Part shown: piece by piece, positions 45,450 to 59,380 of the stretch
How the letters are laid out: every line of letters starts with the position of its first letter
How positions within the stretch are numbered: the first letter of the stretch is position 1
Assembly (NCBI GenBank): GCA_904063045.1
Contig: CAJFCJ010000019.1
Location: 2,061,700-2,125,699 of the forward strand
Direction: 5' to 3'
From: Dimorphilus gyrociliatus
Lineage: Eukaryota > Annelida > Polychaeta > Dinophilidae
DNA: 64,000 bases
Notes under the pieces: model-generated
Database searches by the model: none
What the model saw: only the letters and a program-made list of their open reading frames with translations
Told to the model about the DNA's origin: nothing
Made by a program: the position numbers and the translations under genes

Positions 45450-48400
45450 ATGCTTAAACCGGCGGCTTTCGTTGTCTGTATTTTCGCTCTGGTCGATATC
45501 TCTATAGAGCAAGGTAAGAGTCAAAAGAAAAGCGATGTTAAAGTCTGAATTATTTCAATTGAATAGAAAAAAAACTTGCTTTCAATAAGAACGAATAAGG
45601 TAACGCCGCTACCTTTGGCTAAATTGATTTAGAATGAAACGAGAATATATATAGGCTTTTTGCATATGAATCTTCGTTATAAGATTACGGCTTACATAAG
45701 TCTTTGAGCTCATAGCCTGGTGAGAGGACGGGGGGCGGGTAGGGGGTGGAAGGGAGCACAATGGTTGTCCTTTATAATAAAACCGATTCTTTTGTGACAG
45801 GACATTGTAAACTAAAAGACAAGAAAGAGAGCGTCAAGAAGGGCGTCCAGTTATAGGAAATATATGTATATTCTGTATATATATTAGTATATTTACGAAA
45901 TTATATAGCATTTCGGAGTGAACAGTCAAATAGGCTGAACACTTCAAGTACTTAAAACTTACAACTTTCTTGTCAATAGAATCGTAGATGGCGCTCATAA
46001 ATGTCACGATCACCCTCTGTAGAACGTTTTATCGTAAATCACAGATTCCTTTATTTTTAGTATCATTATTAATAATGCGTAGGCGTATTAAATAGTCATT
46101 CATTGCTTGGTTCTATCAATACCGCTTCTATAGAAAGTATTTAACTACTCAAATATGAATCTACAAACTCCTTTTTCTTCTTAATTTAAAAGGCAGAGGA
46201 CCTTGTGAAACTTTTCGTTGTTTGAACGGCGGATGGTGTGTTCTAGATTCAACTAGAACCAGAGCGTCTTGTAGATGCGCTCCTGGGTTTAGTGGATCTA
46301 CTTGTCAAAATGGGAGAGAACCTGTGAATCCGTGCGATCCGAACCCATGCCAACACTCAGGGTGGTGTAGAAGGGAACTAGGTTCGGAGACATCATACAG
46401 ATGTGTCTGTAACAATGGTTGGATGGGTTCACTATGTGAAGCTCGTCGAACAAGCACTGATCCTTGTCGCAATAATCCTTGCGGAAATAGAGGTAGCTGC
46501 ATCTATCAAGGCGAATCTTACAGATGTAAATGTTCCAATATTAATTATTGGGGAGTTCATTGTGAAAGAGGTAAGAGATAGTCATCTTGTAATGACCTAC
46601 TCAATCCTGACTACCAAATTTAGATGGAAATCCTTGCCGTGGAAACAATTGTAATAACAGAGGGTTCTGTAAGACTGAAACTGGAACTTGCCAGTGCTCA
46701 ACTGGATGGGAAGGAACAAGATGTGAAACCAGTTTGTACTTATAACTTTCGAGTAAATCAATAATACTATAAAAGTGAATTTTCGTAGGGAGCCAAGGTT
46801 TTAGATTATGTGAGAATGTGAACTGTAATGGCCGAGGTACATGCGATTCTTTAACCGGAAATTGCATTTGTAACAAACTGTACTGGAGTGGAAATAGATG
46901 CCAAAATTGGGGTAAGTTTTAAAAATCATACTCAAAGTTCGCAGATATATTTTACTTATGAAAAATGGCACTCTTTTAAAAAATTAGTTCTTCCCTTCCG
47001 TTGTAATGGAAACAGTGATTGCAATAATGGACGATGCCACGAAGGCTATTGTATTTGTAATACTGGATACGGTGGATTTAGGTGTAACGAACCTTGTAAG
47101 GCGAATTACTTAAAATAGATATATTAAAATATTTTAATTCTCCTTCGCCGACATTCTTTTAAATAGACCAAATTAGGTGTCAAACTAGAGCTGACTGTAG
47201 TAATCGTGGCGAATGCTCGAAGGGAACTTGCTGGTGTAACCCACCATACGATGGATTCGACTGTAGCCAAAGTAAAGTTTTTTACCTCTTAAAAATAATC
47301 TAATACATTAAATGACCGTACCAATTCTTCAAAAGCTGTAAGCAACGTTTGCAGAAGTAGACAAGACTGTAATAACAGAGGAAATTGTAATAGTGGAAGA
47401 TGCGATTGCACAGTTCCAGGATGGGGTGGACTTACGTGTAATAGAGGAATTTATTGTACACTTAATGGAGATTGTCGTAATGGTGGTACATGCGGTAACG
47501 GTTTTTGCGAATGTCGAAGTGGCTTTACAGGCAACAACTGTCAAACTGGTAAATGATATTATTCAAAAGATGCTTGGTATTAAATTCTATTTTTTCCTTT
47601 AGAAACATTCACTTGCAGGAATACTGCAGACTGCAGTAATAGAGGAACATGTATATCTGGAAATTGCGTTTGTACATCTGGATTCAGTGGAAATCGATGC
47701 CAAAGTAATATAACTAATTATACAATATTCTTTAAATACATTTCTTCAACTTTCTTTTAGATTTTGCTTGCAGAGATTCAATTGATTGTAGCAGACATGG
47801 AACTTGCAGAAATAACGTGTGTGTTTGCGATAGTACATGGAGCGGAATTAACTGCGATACTCGTAATTGAAAATTGAATATTAATTTTTAACTTCATATA
47901 AAAAGAATGATAATTATATAATAATATTCTAGAGCGTTTCTGCCAAAGTAGAAGCGATTGTAGTAATAGAGGAACTTGCCGAAATTCCATATGCGAATGT
48001 GACAGTGGATTTACAGGAAACTTTTGCGAAAGAAGTAATAAATATTCATTTAATCGAATATAATTAACATATTTTTAATTATCATAATTCTTTAACTTCA
48101 AGCAACTGGAGTTAGAATCTGTGAAACAAGAAGTGATTGTAATAATAGAGGAAACTGTGTCAATACTCAACAAGGAAGTGAATGCCAATGTGATAGAGGA
48201 TATCAGGGAATCAGATGCGAATCTAGTAAGACTCAATATAAATATCTACTTATTCCCTTTCTATTCAATCCAAAAATATTATTCAATTGTTTTCAGATAG
48301 ATATTGTTTCAACGAAGCTGACGACTGCAACGGGCGTGGTACTTGCAGAACCGATGGTAGTTGCAGCTGTAATACTGGTTGGTCGGGCAACGTATGCGAA

Positions 48401-48979
48401 AGTAAGCATTCAAACTCTACAGTTATAACTATGTGTTTAGTCTGGTAAACATGATAAAATTCTCATTTTAAGCCCGAGTACAAGAATTCTGCAGAAGAAA
48501 TGAAGATTGTAACAACAATGGAAATTGCGTTAATGGAGTAAGATGCGATTGTTTCAGCGGATACTCTGGAGATAAATGTCAAGGTAAGCGATAATATGCT
48601 TAATCTATTTTTCGTTCATTTTAAACAACTGAATATTAAACTTTTATTTTTTTAGTTGCCGACCCAGATTGTACATCAAATACAGACTGTCAAAACGGAG
48701 GTTTATGCTTGGATAACAAATGTCAATGTACATCTGACTTTACTGGAAAGAATTGCGAGATATCAAGTAAGAAAGGATTTATTTTAATTTGTATTTGTCA
48801 TTTATATTAAACTTAAAACAGAGAAAGCAAGACCTGCCTGGTGCGAGACGATCCCGGCTAAGGATGATATATATTACCCCTCCATTTGTACCTATTATAT
48901 CGCGGATTGTAAAGCTACAGATCCTAATCTGTATTTAAAGATGCAACAAAACTGTTGGAAGAGTTGCTGTGTAAACTAA
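45450..48979 (+). CDS. Secreted multi-EGF protein with C-terminal ShK-like domain
   Basis: Exon 1 (45450-45513) encodes a signal peptide (AAFVVCIFALVDIS). Exon 2 (from about 46191) encodes three classical EGF domains (CLNGGWC, CQHSGWC, CGNRGSC). Then come about thirteen shorter EGF-like units, mostly one per exon and separated by introns of 50-75 bp, all in phase 1. Their shared core is DCNNRGTC...CxCxxGxxGxxC, as in tenascin or tandem EGF arrays. Unit starts lie near 46623, 46790, 46990, 47167, 47346, 47604, 47762, 47933, 48106, 48300, 48475 and 48657. The last exon (about 48822-48979) has six cysteines in a ShK-like arrangement (CETIP...CTYYIADCKA...NCWKSCC). No transmembrane segment, so probably extracellular matrix or cuticle. 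No orthologue recognised; exact exon borders are approximate. Confidence 0.85.
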
Positions 48980-49543
48980 ATGATCAAAAAAACTTTCTCT
49001 TCCCTATTCATTAAATTTTTATTAACCTCAATGGAAATATAGGTTTTCTTTTCAGTATCCTCCACATTGTAATTAATATTCAGAACTAATTAGAATATGC
49101 GGAAACTTATTGTTTTTTTTTTTATTTTCCCCTTGTTAAGCGTCTGATCTTGTACAGTATGCATTGTACAAGTATAACAAAAATTTGCTGTATTGTACAC
49201 ATCGTCTAGGAACCAAAATCTAGTTGTATCTTTAAATTATTACATTGAAAGTCAGTTTTTGGTCTTTTAATGCAGATGCTTCTTGTTTTTTTTTTAATTA
49301 TAAATTTAATTAATATTTTATGTTTATGATGAAAAAACTTAAAAAAAATAACAACAGAGTTTTGTCTTAGTTTGTCATTCGGAGAATTAGAGTAAGAAAA
49401 AAAAAACAAAGGAAATACATATATAACACATTTTTTTTGCTTATAATAAAAGTTATTTCTATTAAAATAATAATCTGTAATAGATAAGAAAAAGGTTTAA
49501 TGATAAGGAAGATAGGGATCATAAAAGGAAGAATATTGTTATT
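48980..49543. other. Convergent 3' spacer
   Basis: AT-rich with poly-A/T runs. No gene recognised. Lies between the stops of the EGF-repeat gene and the NWD gene. Confidence 0.5.
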
Positions 49544-52500
49544 TTAGGTGTTTCTTAAACGAAACAACATTAAACGATTTGATTGGTAGGCATGTTGACC
49601 AATTATTACCATTTGTTGCCGATCTTTACTGATTATTAAATCGTTTGGTAAGTAATGAATAAATGTTGTACAAATTGGTTTATCGGGTTTGGAGAGAGAC
49701 CATACTTTTACTATAAAATCACTACCAGCAGTGACTATAACTTGGCTATCGCTACTGACCGCAACACAGCGAACTGAATTTGGTTTATGTGCGTTGATAG
49801 AGTATAAGAGAGCATCGTTATCCAAATCCCAACACGATACACCACCATTAGACGCACCACATATTAAATATTTTCCATCGTCGGAATGTTTCATGCAGTT
49901 TATTAGCGATCCTTCGTGATTGTGTAATGATGGATTTCTTGTATCCTTAACTGTTTCATCTTCGCATAGATTACCTTCGTATTCGCACGTAGAAACGTCC
50001 CACAATTGAATATCCCCATTTAGTCCTGTAGACGCAGCTAAGCCGTTCTTTAGAACGATTGTAGAAGTTGGTGAATATGAATCGTACGATTGACCTCTAA
50101 GGAAATCGTAGGCGTTAAAAGAATTCTGACCATATTTAAAGGATATATATGAATAATTTGAAGCTTTCTTTTCCGGTTGATTACGTCCTACAATTGATAG
50201 GCCATCGGCGGTTAATTGCATTTCGGTAATGATCGCGTGAGTTTTTAGACAAAACTTCTTTAGAATTTCTCCAGTTGAAACTAAGATTACTTGAAAAATC
50301 GCCTCTGCATGAGTGTTTGAAGATGATACTATTACCCTCTCTTTCTCTGGCGTTAGAACGCAACTTGTTGCAAAGATGTCCTCTTCACGGCTAATTGGTT
50401 CGCCGGAAGGAAATTTCCAAACCTATAAAAGTATCCAATAGCATTAATAGCAAGATATTTTAGCTTTACTTTTAAAAAAAACTGTCCATTTACCTGATAC
50501 ATATAGTTGTGCGGATATTTAGATTTTGTTCTCTCATTAGTAGTTAGACCTACTAAATATTGGTCGGAAACTGCCAAGGTTATCCACTCTGTTCCTTTGT
50601 CAATGGGCTCGTTATGCTTTTGAAAACTCTTTACATATAGACCTGGAAAAGGCCAATCTATTTAAATTAGGCCTACCTTAATTCTAAGTTTACTCTTTTT
50701 AATTAATGAAGGCTGATTATTTACACATTCGAAATTTAAATTTCGATTCAAGCTTGCAATGAGAGAAAATGATTGGTTTTTAAATCAGAAGAGAAATCTA
50801 TTATTAAGATGTTTAACATTTATCAGAGGTGATATTAAAGGGAGAGTAGCATTCTTTAGAGATCAATATGAATCTTCGAGATCTTATCTGCCTAAAACGG
50901 ATTTAATTCATCAAATAGAGGAGAAGAATAATAAAAATGATAATGAACCAGTTCTTTACGAACCATCCGATATCCTTTTATTAACAAATATTGAATTTCT
51001 GACGATTGATACGTTCTTTGAACGACTATACGATTTGGCAGAAGGTTGCAGTATTCGAGTATTTCAGGGAAGCGGAATATTTAGATCTATTGATGATGGA
51101 ATATCGCAATTGAAGAGAAGGAAGGATATTATATCTGATAGTCGAACTGCCCTTGGATTAGCTCATTCTAAGAAAAGGGATAGATACAGCTTCGGTGAAA
51201 AGGTAAAAAGTTATAAAGAATTAGACTTTTAGCGACACCTAATGGGTTTTTTTTTCATCTTTTTCATAGTTAAATAGGCAGGTTCACGAGTATATGAAAG
51301 TGGTTTTAACATTTTATGATAAGGATCAACATTCATTGGACGAAGATATAAGGAGGGTGGGTTTCCAATGCACGGCTTCAGAGTATGAAAAAGTAAATCT
51401 TAACGATTTAGAGGAATCTATCATATCTGATTCAGATAAAGAAGATACATTTTCAGGATCCTACAAAAGTTCAAGTAAGTACTCCCATTTTGAATCTTTC
51501 TCTTCTCTCTAACTAATATTCTTTTCTATTAATTGAAAGGAAGCGATTGGATGGATTCAAATCTCGTTCAGAACAATGTTGTCTTCTCTAAGAGGTACCA
51601 TTACAGAAGAATTGAAGAACAGGATGAAGAAAAATATCAATATCATTTTCCAATTAAAGAATGGTTAGTTTTGGACGATAATGAAATCAATGAACACGTA
51701 TGCAGTCCACCAAAAGATCCTACTGATTCAATACCTTTAGGGAAACATTCGAGTTTAGTCTTCGAAAGTCAAGTTGTACCAAGACTTATCAAATCTTCTC
51801 TAACATCGTATAGAAAGAAGGAAAATCATAAAAATCATTCACCGGAGCAATCTTTAACGAATTCTTTGTCCAAAATGAAAAAGCTATCACTTTTGAATAA
51901 AGCCGAATTGTACATTAAGACAAAAAACAAATCCATTGGAATGAAGGAGATGTATCACGATTGGAGTGAAATACTCGACGAAGCCGTAAAACTAGGCTCA
52001 TCGTTCTATCATCGACCTTCAACATCAGGCGAAATCTATTCAATAAATTCCAAAAATTCCGGAATAACACCATCAACTTACCAAAAGGGAATTAATTTGA
52101 AAATAAGAGAGAGAGAAGAAGGTGAAAGGGACGCAAGCCAAAATAATAATTTATCAGTAAGAGTTCTCAAGAGAATGAAAGGAATGCATAACTTTAGTAG
52201 AATATCTAAAAATTATAGCTCTCATAGATTACGATGCTTTTGCGTAAAACGATTAAGAGAGCAGGAACACCTCAGAGCTATTGGATACTGTAAGGATATG
52301 GCGGTAGACGAAATCGAGCAAATCAGACCAAAAAGTGAAACTAAACGGGTAAACTGCGCAAAAAAATTACTTGAAAAAGATAAGTTAAAGAGAAAGTCGA
52401 TTGGTCCTATGCCAGTTAATTTACCCAGCATTTCAACGCCAACCACCTCTGGACGCATGTCAGTACTCAACGATGAGTGCGATGGCTTTCAATTTACCTC

Positions 52501-55500
52501 ATATCTAAGGGATTGTATGGAGAGAATTGAGATAAGAGAAGAGCTTATCATTTTTCAGAGTGGAAATGGAAATAAAAGGAAAATTGAGAAAACATTTACT
52601 TTTACAAAAAAGCCAGAATTACTATCAAGATTAAATGCTAAAACAAACCTTCTTCGCAAGACCATAAACTAGGTGGTGCTGAATAATGTCCAGCAACACA
52701 GAAACGACTATCCGAAGATAAGATAACGTTACTGACGCCCAAAGTGTGAACATTCTCAACGGTTTCTTCTTCACAGCGCTTCGCTTCATCTAAGAAAACG
52801 AAAACAAGTGACTATTTTATTCTATAACTAACTATTCGTAAATAATCAGAGAGCAGACCTCTTTGTTGAATATAGGCCTTTTCATAAATATAACCAGAAA
52901 AATCCCATTTTATAGTAACGCCTTCATTTTGACAACAAGTAAATATAATTCCATTTTCGCCATTGAAAACATTCTTTAATGGCTTTGAGTGGGCGTATAT
53001 TGAAAAAACTTGATTTCCATCTTTAGTGAGATCAAATAGAATCATCTTAGAAGTTTCCTCGAATGCAACAATGATAAAATGATGGAACTGCTTGAAATAT
53101 TTGGGTGTTTCTTCTTTAGAGCAATTGAATTTAAGTATTGATTGAGTAGTTTGCTTGTTAACTATCCATTCGGTTACGAATCCATTAGTGTCGTTTGAAC
53201 TGAGTGTGCGGATAGCTGGTTTGATTAGGCAACTTTCGCGTACTTCATTCTTTTCAGTTAGGGTAACTTCATTGACTTTAGTACCATTTTTAGCATCTAC
53301 TACAGTTATACTATCATCCTTCCAAACAATAATACATAAGTTTTCATCGTATTTTGTAAGTATTTCCAATCTGCGATGGCCCAATTGCAGCTTATTTATA
53401 TATTTCTTCGATTGGATATCATAGATAAAAAGGGTTTTAATATCAACGTTAACGCCTTCCTCAATTTCCGTTGTCCTTCCTACAAGCCAGACTACGATGT
53501 TCTTATCGTTCATGATACACGCGCTATCCATGTAGAATTCATCTTTAACGTCGTACTGAGAGAATTTTGCACAAATTGTTCCTTTCTCCAATTCAATTAA
53601 ATGTATAGATTGATTGAAATCATCATCTGAGCCGTGCAAAATAACCAATTCAAAATCGTCGCTAAATCCCATAATATCGACGCTGGTGATACTCTCACTT
53701 AGTAAATCTTCACCATTAACATCGTGGATAAGTTTTAACGTTTCGGCGTCGAATAGTTTTAACCGACGATTAGACGTCATAACGAAACTTCTATTGAAGC
53801 TTGTAAAGACATTTCTAGATGTTTTATCGAAGCGAACATTCAATGGATCTACACTTTCATTTTCGCGTAAGTCATATGTTCCAACCGAATTATCTTTGTA
53901 GACGACAGTAAGGTGTTGGTCGTGTTTCCCAAGAATATCCGTAACGGTATATAAGTACGAGTGTAAAGGAGATGCTGGAGGATGGAAACATGTTGTTGTG
54001 GGTACAACACTGGCTTTGGGAGTAGAATCATACTCGTTCAACGTTTCATTAATAATCTTCTTTAGGTTCGGATAAAACTCCAATATTCTACTATCTTTGA
54101 ACAGTCCAATAAGCTGTGGGCGAATATCAGTAGAATTCTTCTTTAAAGCTGTATGCGCTATCTCAAGAAAACGTTCTAATAGACCTATCTCCTCGTCCGA
54201 ATAAATATCCATTTTATTTATCATATTAAGAACGATATCATAGCCAAATTCTTTCAAACTCTCTTCTAACCAGCTAAGATTATATAGGCAATGCTTTTTC
54301 AACTCTTGTATTCCTCTACCAGAGGAGGAGATGAAAGTTGGCAAAGCAATCAAATACCTAACGTTACGAACTTGAGGCGAAACTCTACGCTTAGCCTTCT
54401 CGATGTTAATAGAGGAATATTTTAGGGATTGAATGATAGTAGTACTATCATTGACTAAATTTTCGTATAATACTGTTGCGGTATTTTGCAGTTGAGAATC
54501 AGTCGGTAGGTAACGGTTTTTTCCAATATCGATGAATATTTGATGAGTGAAAATGTAAATTGCAGTTTTGCATCTATTTACCCTTTGTAAAACAATATCG
54601 TCGAGTTCATTGAGAAGTCTTATAAGATAGATTAATGGAAATTGAATTGTTCCATCTGCATGAGTTATTGGAACACCTCCATAGATCTCCTCTAGTACGG
54701 AATCGGATCTTGTTAATCCATCTTGTAATTCAGTAATACTTAATCCGATATTCGAGGAGGCGATTAGAAATTGAAATACTCTATTAGTTAACGATCTGCC
54801 GTATTGCCTTTCAAAATTTGAATACAATTTTACTGTGGCGTCTTTAATCGTTTTAAATAAAAGACCAGTTGATTGATTAGCCGTAGATATCCATCTAAAA
54901 GAATCCATTATTTGTAGTTTAACGTAGAAAGGACCTTCATTTTCAATGCAACCTTTAATTAATTTACTCTTTTGATCTTCTGTTAATTTCTTATCAAAAT
55001 CTCTTAGGGAATTATCAACCATTGATGAAATATCATCTTCCGATAAATTCAAAGGAACGGTAACAAAGGAACTTGGAGGTAAAGTTTGAATAAGTTTCTT
55101 TTTAAAATTATTTGAAGTACAAGCTATAATAAGTCGAATCCTGTCTGGAAGTATCAACGGAATCCATTTAATAGATTCACTTATAAGATCAGGAGAATCG
55201 ATAAATATAAATAGTGGGCATTCTTGAGAATTCCACTTACTGATTTGTGATAAAAGGGAGTTAAACTGATATCTTATTGAATTAATTGTCTGGAACTCTT
55301 CGGAACTTTGCAGATTGTAAGCAACGCATATTTGATTAATAATACTGATTAGCAGAGATTTTAGAGAGCTGCTTTCTAATGTATAGTTGATGAATCTAAC
55401 TATAACAACTCCACTACTATTATCTCCAGCTCTTTTGGCAGACTCGGCTAGTACGGAAGATTTTCCTGAGAGTTTACCACCGTCAATGATTAATGGGTAT

Positions 55501-58093
55501 TTATATAATTCCTGATTATTTAAATAGTTTTCAATATCTTCCATAAGTTGATCCCTTCCTCCGAAGCCTCTTGAATAGCTACCAGCCAGTCTGCAATGTT
55601 GAAGGGCTTCGTTATAAATTTTAAAATGTTTATGGGTCGTTATTGATTTTTGATCAGTTGGTTTTTGAATAAGATTCTTCATATCCTTAAGAAAATCATC
55701 TTTGAATCTTTGCCTATAATTGACAATCTCTTCGTTTTGACTTTGAAAAATTTCATCTTCTTTCCATACTATTTCGTATTGTCTAAAATTATCAACATCT
55801 TTCATTGACTCTGCAATTTTCTCAACCATATCGTTTCTTTTCGCCTCAACTCTCTTATCTGACGATAAGGAACCATTTACCATTGTTACATCCGTATATT
55901 TAAAAGCTTTCCGGGAGCCTATTAAACTTTCCTTTAAATCCGTTATTTGCCTAATATAGCAGAGAGATCTATCTTTGGCCGATGGTTCATCATAAACAAC
56001 TTGCGATACTGCCATTTCTAATACTGATTGATTTAAGGAGTTAAACTCTTCCGTAGTCAATTTTTTCTTTTTCAAAGCCATCTCTACTAGATGGCGTAGT
56101 TTGTCTGTTAAAGTTTTAATTCTACTTAAATCCTTATCGACATTCTCCTGATAAAAGAGATAAAGAGTAAAATATTTAATAGACCTATAACAGTGATAGT
56201 AAATAAAAAATATCCACTTTTAATTCATAACGAGGAGGTATAACATTCTCATTCAGATCGTAGCTTTCCTTTAAGATAGAAACATCATCACCCAATTCCT
56301 CAAGGGATAGTAGGGCTTCCATATGAGATTTCTCAACGGAAGACCTAACCGGAGGGTTACCATAGCGATCCCCAATCAAAGCCTATTAAAAGGAAAAGAG
56401 AAAGAATCAAAGAAAGAGGAAAAGATAAGATAAATTATCTTGTACAAGATGTAAAAAGGCACGATAAGCAGTAATAAAATTAATAATACTAACAACAAAA
56501 TAAGGGCCAGCCGATTGTCTTTTACACTTTTCAATTTCATTTAACAATAAATCACTAGTTATTAATTTGATTGTTGATTCTTCAGTCAAATTACTTCTTA
56601 TATCAATTAACTCTAAATGTAATTGCTGTTCATTGCAGTACTCTAATAATTCAGGATAAATCGAATCGGTTAAAATAGATCTTTCAGCTCCCATATCTAA
56701 AAAAAGTTATAAAATAAATCTTTATCATGAATTATTCCAGCGTTGATGTTATATAATCATACCGGAACCGGTAGCTGCAATAAATAATCTAACGGTGGTT
56801 GATACATCGTTGGGTACGTCGTTCAAATCGCCTTTGATTACTCTCATGATATTGGCCGCTTGTTTACTATTGACGGAGAGAGCTCTTCCCCTTTTTGCTA
56901 TATTTATAATTGATATACAATATGAATAATTTAATCTAAACAATTGAATATTCTAGCCGCCTACATCTAGATTTATGCTTCTTTTTTCGGACTGTTGAAG
57001 TTAACGCAAGTCTAGGCTTTCTCATTAAATTAGACGTTTGTTGTCCCTGATTGGGAACGCTAGCAGAGCTAGACGTCATACTAGCATATTCGCTGATTGA
57101 TGCTCCATCGTAATCGACACTGTCATCGTCGTCGTCACTCTTCGAATGCGACGCAAATGTAACTCTTGGTATTGCTAGACAATAGGAATTATATTCAAAA
57201 GAGAACATTAATAATAAAAAACTAGAATGATGGATCTCCAAAAAATTAAAGCAAAGAGCTTACCAGGTTTTTTTAAGGAGGTTGGTTGTATGATATATTT
57301 ATCCGAGTCGGGTGGCTCTTGGAGGGCTTGAAGGAATTTACTTTCCATTTCACCACCGGTAGTATGAGGTCTATATTCATCTGTTTTTGCGTTGAATATA
57401 CCACAAACAAAATCTGCATAGGAGGTATGAGGTCGACGAAGTTGGTACGATTGTGGTTTCGTTCTATTATATAAAGTTCCGGGAAGCACTTCCAGACGAG
57501 GTCCTCTTCTATTTAACTGAAATATTATAAATCAAAATAATACTGTATAAATTTCAAAGGCCTCAAAGTCCTTTTTTTAATGGAGGAAAGAATTAATCTA
57601 ATTGAAAATTTAAAGCTTACGTCGCCTAATTGCCTTATAGCCGGATTAGAACAGAGCCAAGCCTCCGCTGTTATGTGGTGAAAAGATTAGAATTTATAGG
57701 CCTTTCATAAAAGAATAAACGCGGTAGTCAAAGTCAATATTTTTTCGCTTTTATTCATTTTCAATAAAGTCCTTCGTACACTTAAAAACTAACCTAAATT
57801 GCTCCTTTGCCTTCGTATGGGTATTGGAGGAAGAAGCTGTAAAAAGTAAACTATAGGGTTGTGTAATTAAATATAGATATATATTGGGAAGACAAAGAGA
57901 TAGAAAATCTGTGGGTATATTTTTGCGGGAGCGAGAAAGAGAGAAAGGGAAAAGATAGATGTATATTATAGATATAGTATCTTACCCTGCTAACATCATT
58001 TCCATGACATATCATCAATTCATGATTAATTATAGAACGTCTGTACAATTTATTCAAATCAGTCGAATCTAAACTTAAGTGTACTTTATCCAT
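49544..58093 (-). CDS. NACHT-WD40 STAND NTPase (NWD1/NWD2-like)
   Basis: Signal-transducing STAND ATPase with sensor propellers. Start ATG 58093 (MDKVHLSLDSTD). N-terminal exons between 58.1 and 56.95 kb encode a disordered, basic region. The NWD-type effector domain follows (RLFIAATGSD, GAERSILTDSIYPELLEYC, LIGDRYGNPP) at 56.9-56.2 kb. The main exon 56147-52859 carries the NACHT domain with Walker A GGKLSGKS and Walker B LFIFIDSPD, a winged-helix/TPR-like part and the first WD repeats. Exons 52789-52649, 50642-50494 and 50422-49544 add WD repeats (GDIQLWDVS, GGVSCWDLD, IVKVWSLSK). The 52649-50642 junction joins GAA G|GT CTA in phase across a 2-kb intron that contains another gene. The ligand is unknown. 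Vertebrate NWD1 assembles apoptosome-like rings; that role is only inferred here. Confidence 0.87.
50759..52672 (+). CDS. Unrecognised protein nested in the NWD intron
   Basis: Three exons, 50759-51202, 51270-51474 and 51540-52672, join in phase (GEK|LNRQV and SSR|SDWMD) to 593 residues. The ATG is the first Met, but an upstream exon is possible because only about 115 bp separate it from the opposite-strand NWD exon. The N-terminal third looks folded (LLLRCLTFIRGDIKGRVAFF; DILLLTNIEFLTIDTFFERLYDLAEG). The rest is charged and low in hydrophobics, with Ser/Lys-rich and basic stretches (RLRCFCVKRLREQEHLRAIG). No domain, signal peptide or membrane segment was recognised. The consistent long frames across three exons with good splice sites make it a convincing gene. 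Its last 24 coding bases overlap the end of the NWD exon 52789-52649 on the other strand. Confidence 0.75.
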
Positions 58094-59380
58094 TTTGATT
58101 TCAATATTCAATTAAACATGCTCTATTCTCCTCAACAAATACTTTATGCAGCACATTTATAAGTTGATATTTGTATCCAATCAATATAAAAAGCTTACTA
58201 TGGCTAGCTTTACTTCTTCATAATCCACTTGTAGTTCGTGTTGTAGTGATTTTAATATTACTTGTTACTAACTAGACAGACGAAGCATAAACTAGTCTTT
58301 TCCTCTTTAATAATTCAATTGATATATAAATATATATATAGTTTAATATATATTTATATTATATATCAAATATGTGGATATAGTTTTTTATTCAAAACTC
58401 GACCAATCGTCAACTATTCACTTATAATTCATTTTTATCTGTCTCATCAGTCAAATCTTTATTGATTTTCCTATCGAATATAGACGATTGCTAAACTTAG
58501 CCATTCGAAATTCAGAGGGCGCTAATTCTTCTAAAATATTATGTCACGTGATAAAACTTTTTTCCAATTAAGAGTAGAAAACTAATAGAGCGCTTTCTTA
58601 TAATCAATTTTAAAGATGAAGATTTGAATGAGAGAAAGGAAGAGAAGATTTAAAAAAAATGAAATTCTAATAAGAATATATAATGAATGCCTTTTCTAAT
58701 AGACAATTTTTAACACATAAGAGCTAGATTTGAACAAGTTCAATAAATAAATGCTCTTTAATTGTTACTTCGTCTCCTAGGTAATACTAATATACTACTA
58801 ACATATCATAAATACGTATTTCTTTGGACACCTTTCAAAGTCAGAGTAAATTTATAAAAACAAGCAGGAACTCCTCTAAAGTAAAAGTAGAGAAACTTCT
58901 CAAAGATCTGAGTCTTTGTTATCTTATTCATGGTAAAGTTTACGCAATGAAAACAAATTAGATCGTATTTAAACTAATCGAACTATTTAATGTTGTAATT
59001 ATTAGCAAATCGTATTTAATGATTCATTTTAGAAATAGCATTTAAACAGACTAATATAGCAATTGTTGCAATTGTTAGTAGAAATGAAAAGTTTATTAAA
59101 GATTCCCGTAGCAAAACAGTACCATGAATATAACAAAAGTAAAAGTAACATTATCGCTTGACACCAAAAAAAAAAAAAAAAAGAAAACTTTGAAATTTCA
59201 TTAATGAAATATTTTGTTTCTATTGATATTAAGGATGATTATAGCGCTCGATTATTATTATTATTATTATTATTAGTTAGTCACAAGTGGAATATTTAAT
59301 CAATTTTCGGATTACTCTTGAAAATGTCTAAGAGAAAATACAAGTATACATTTAAATACTGTTCGTAATCTTCTCTTCTA
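58094..59380. other. Spacer between NWD and PDXDC1
   Basis: AT-rich, with TA repeats at 58322-58370, a poly-A run near 59166-59182 and an ATT trinucleotide repeat at about 59252-59275. No gene recognised. Includes the NWD promoter side and PDXDC1 3' flank. Confidence 0.5.
59252..59275. repeat. ATT trinucleotide microsatellite
   Basis: About eight uninterrupted ATT units in the spacer downstream of PDXDC1. Confidence 0.8.
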
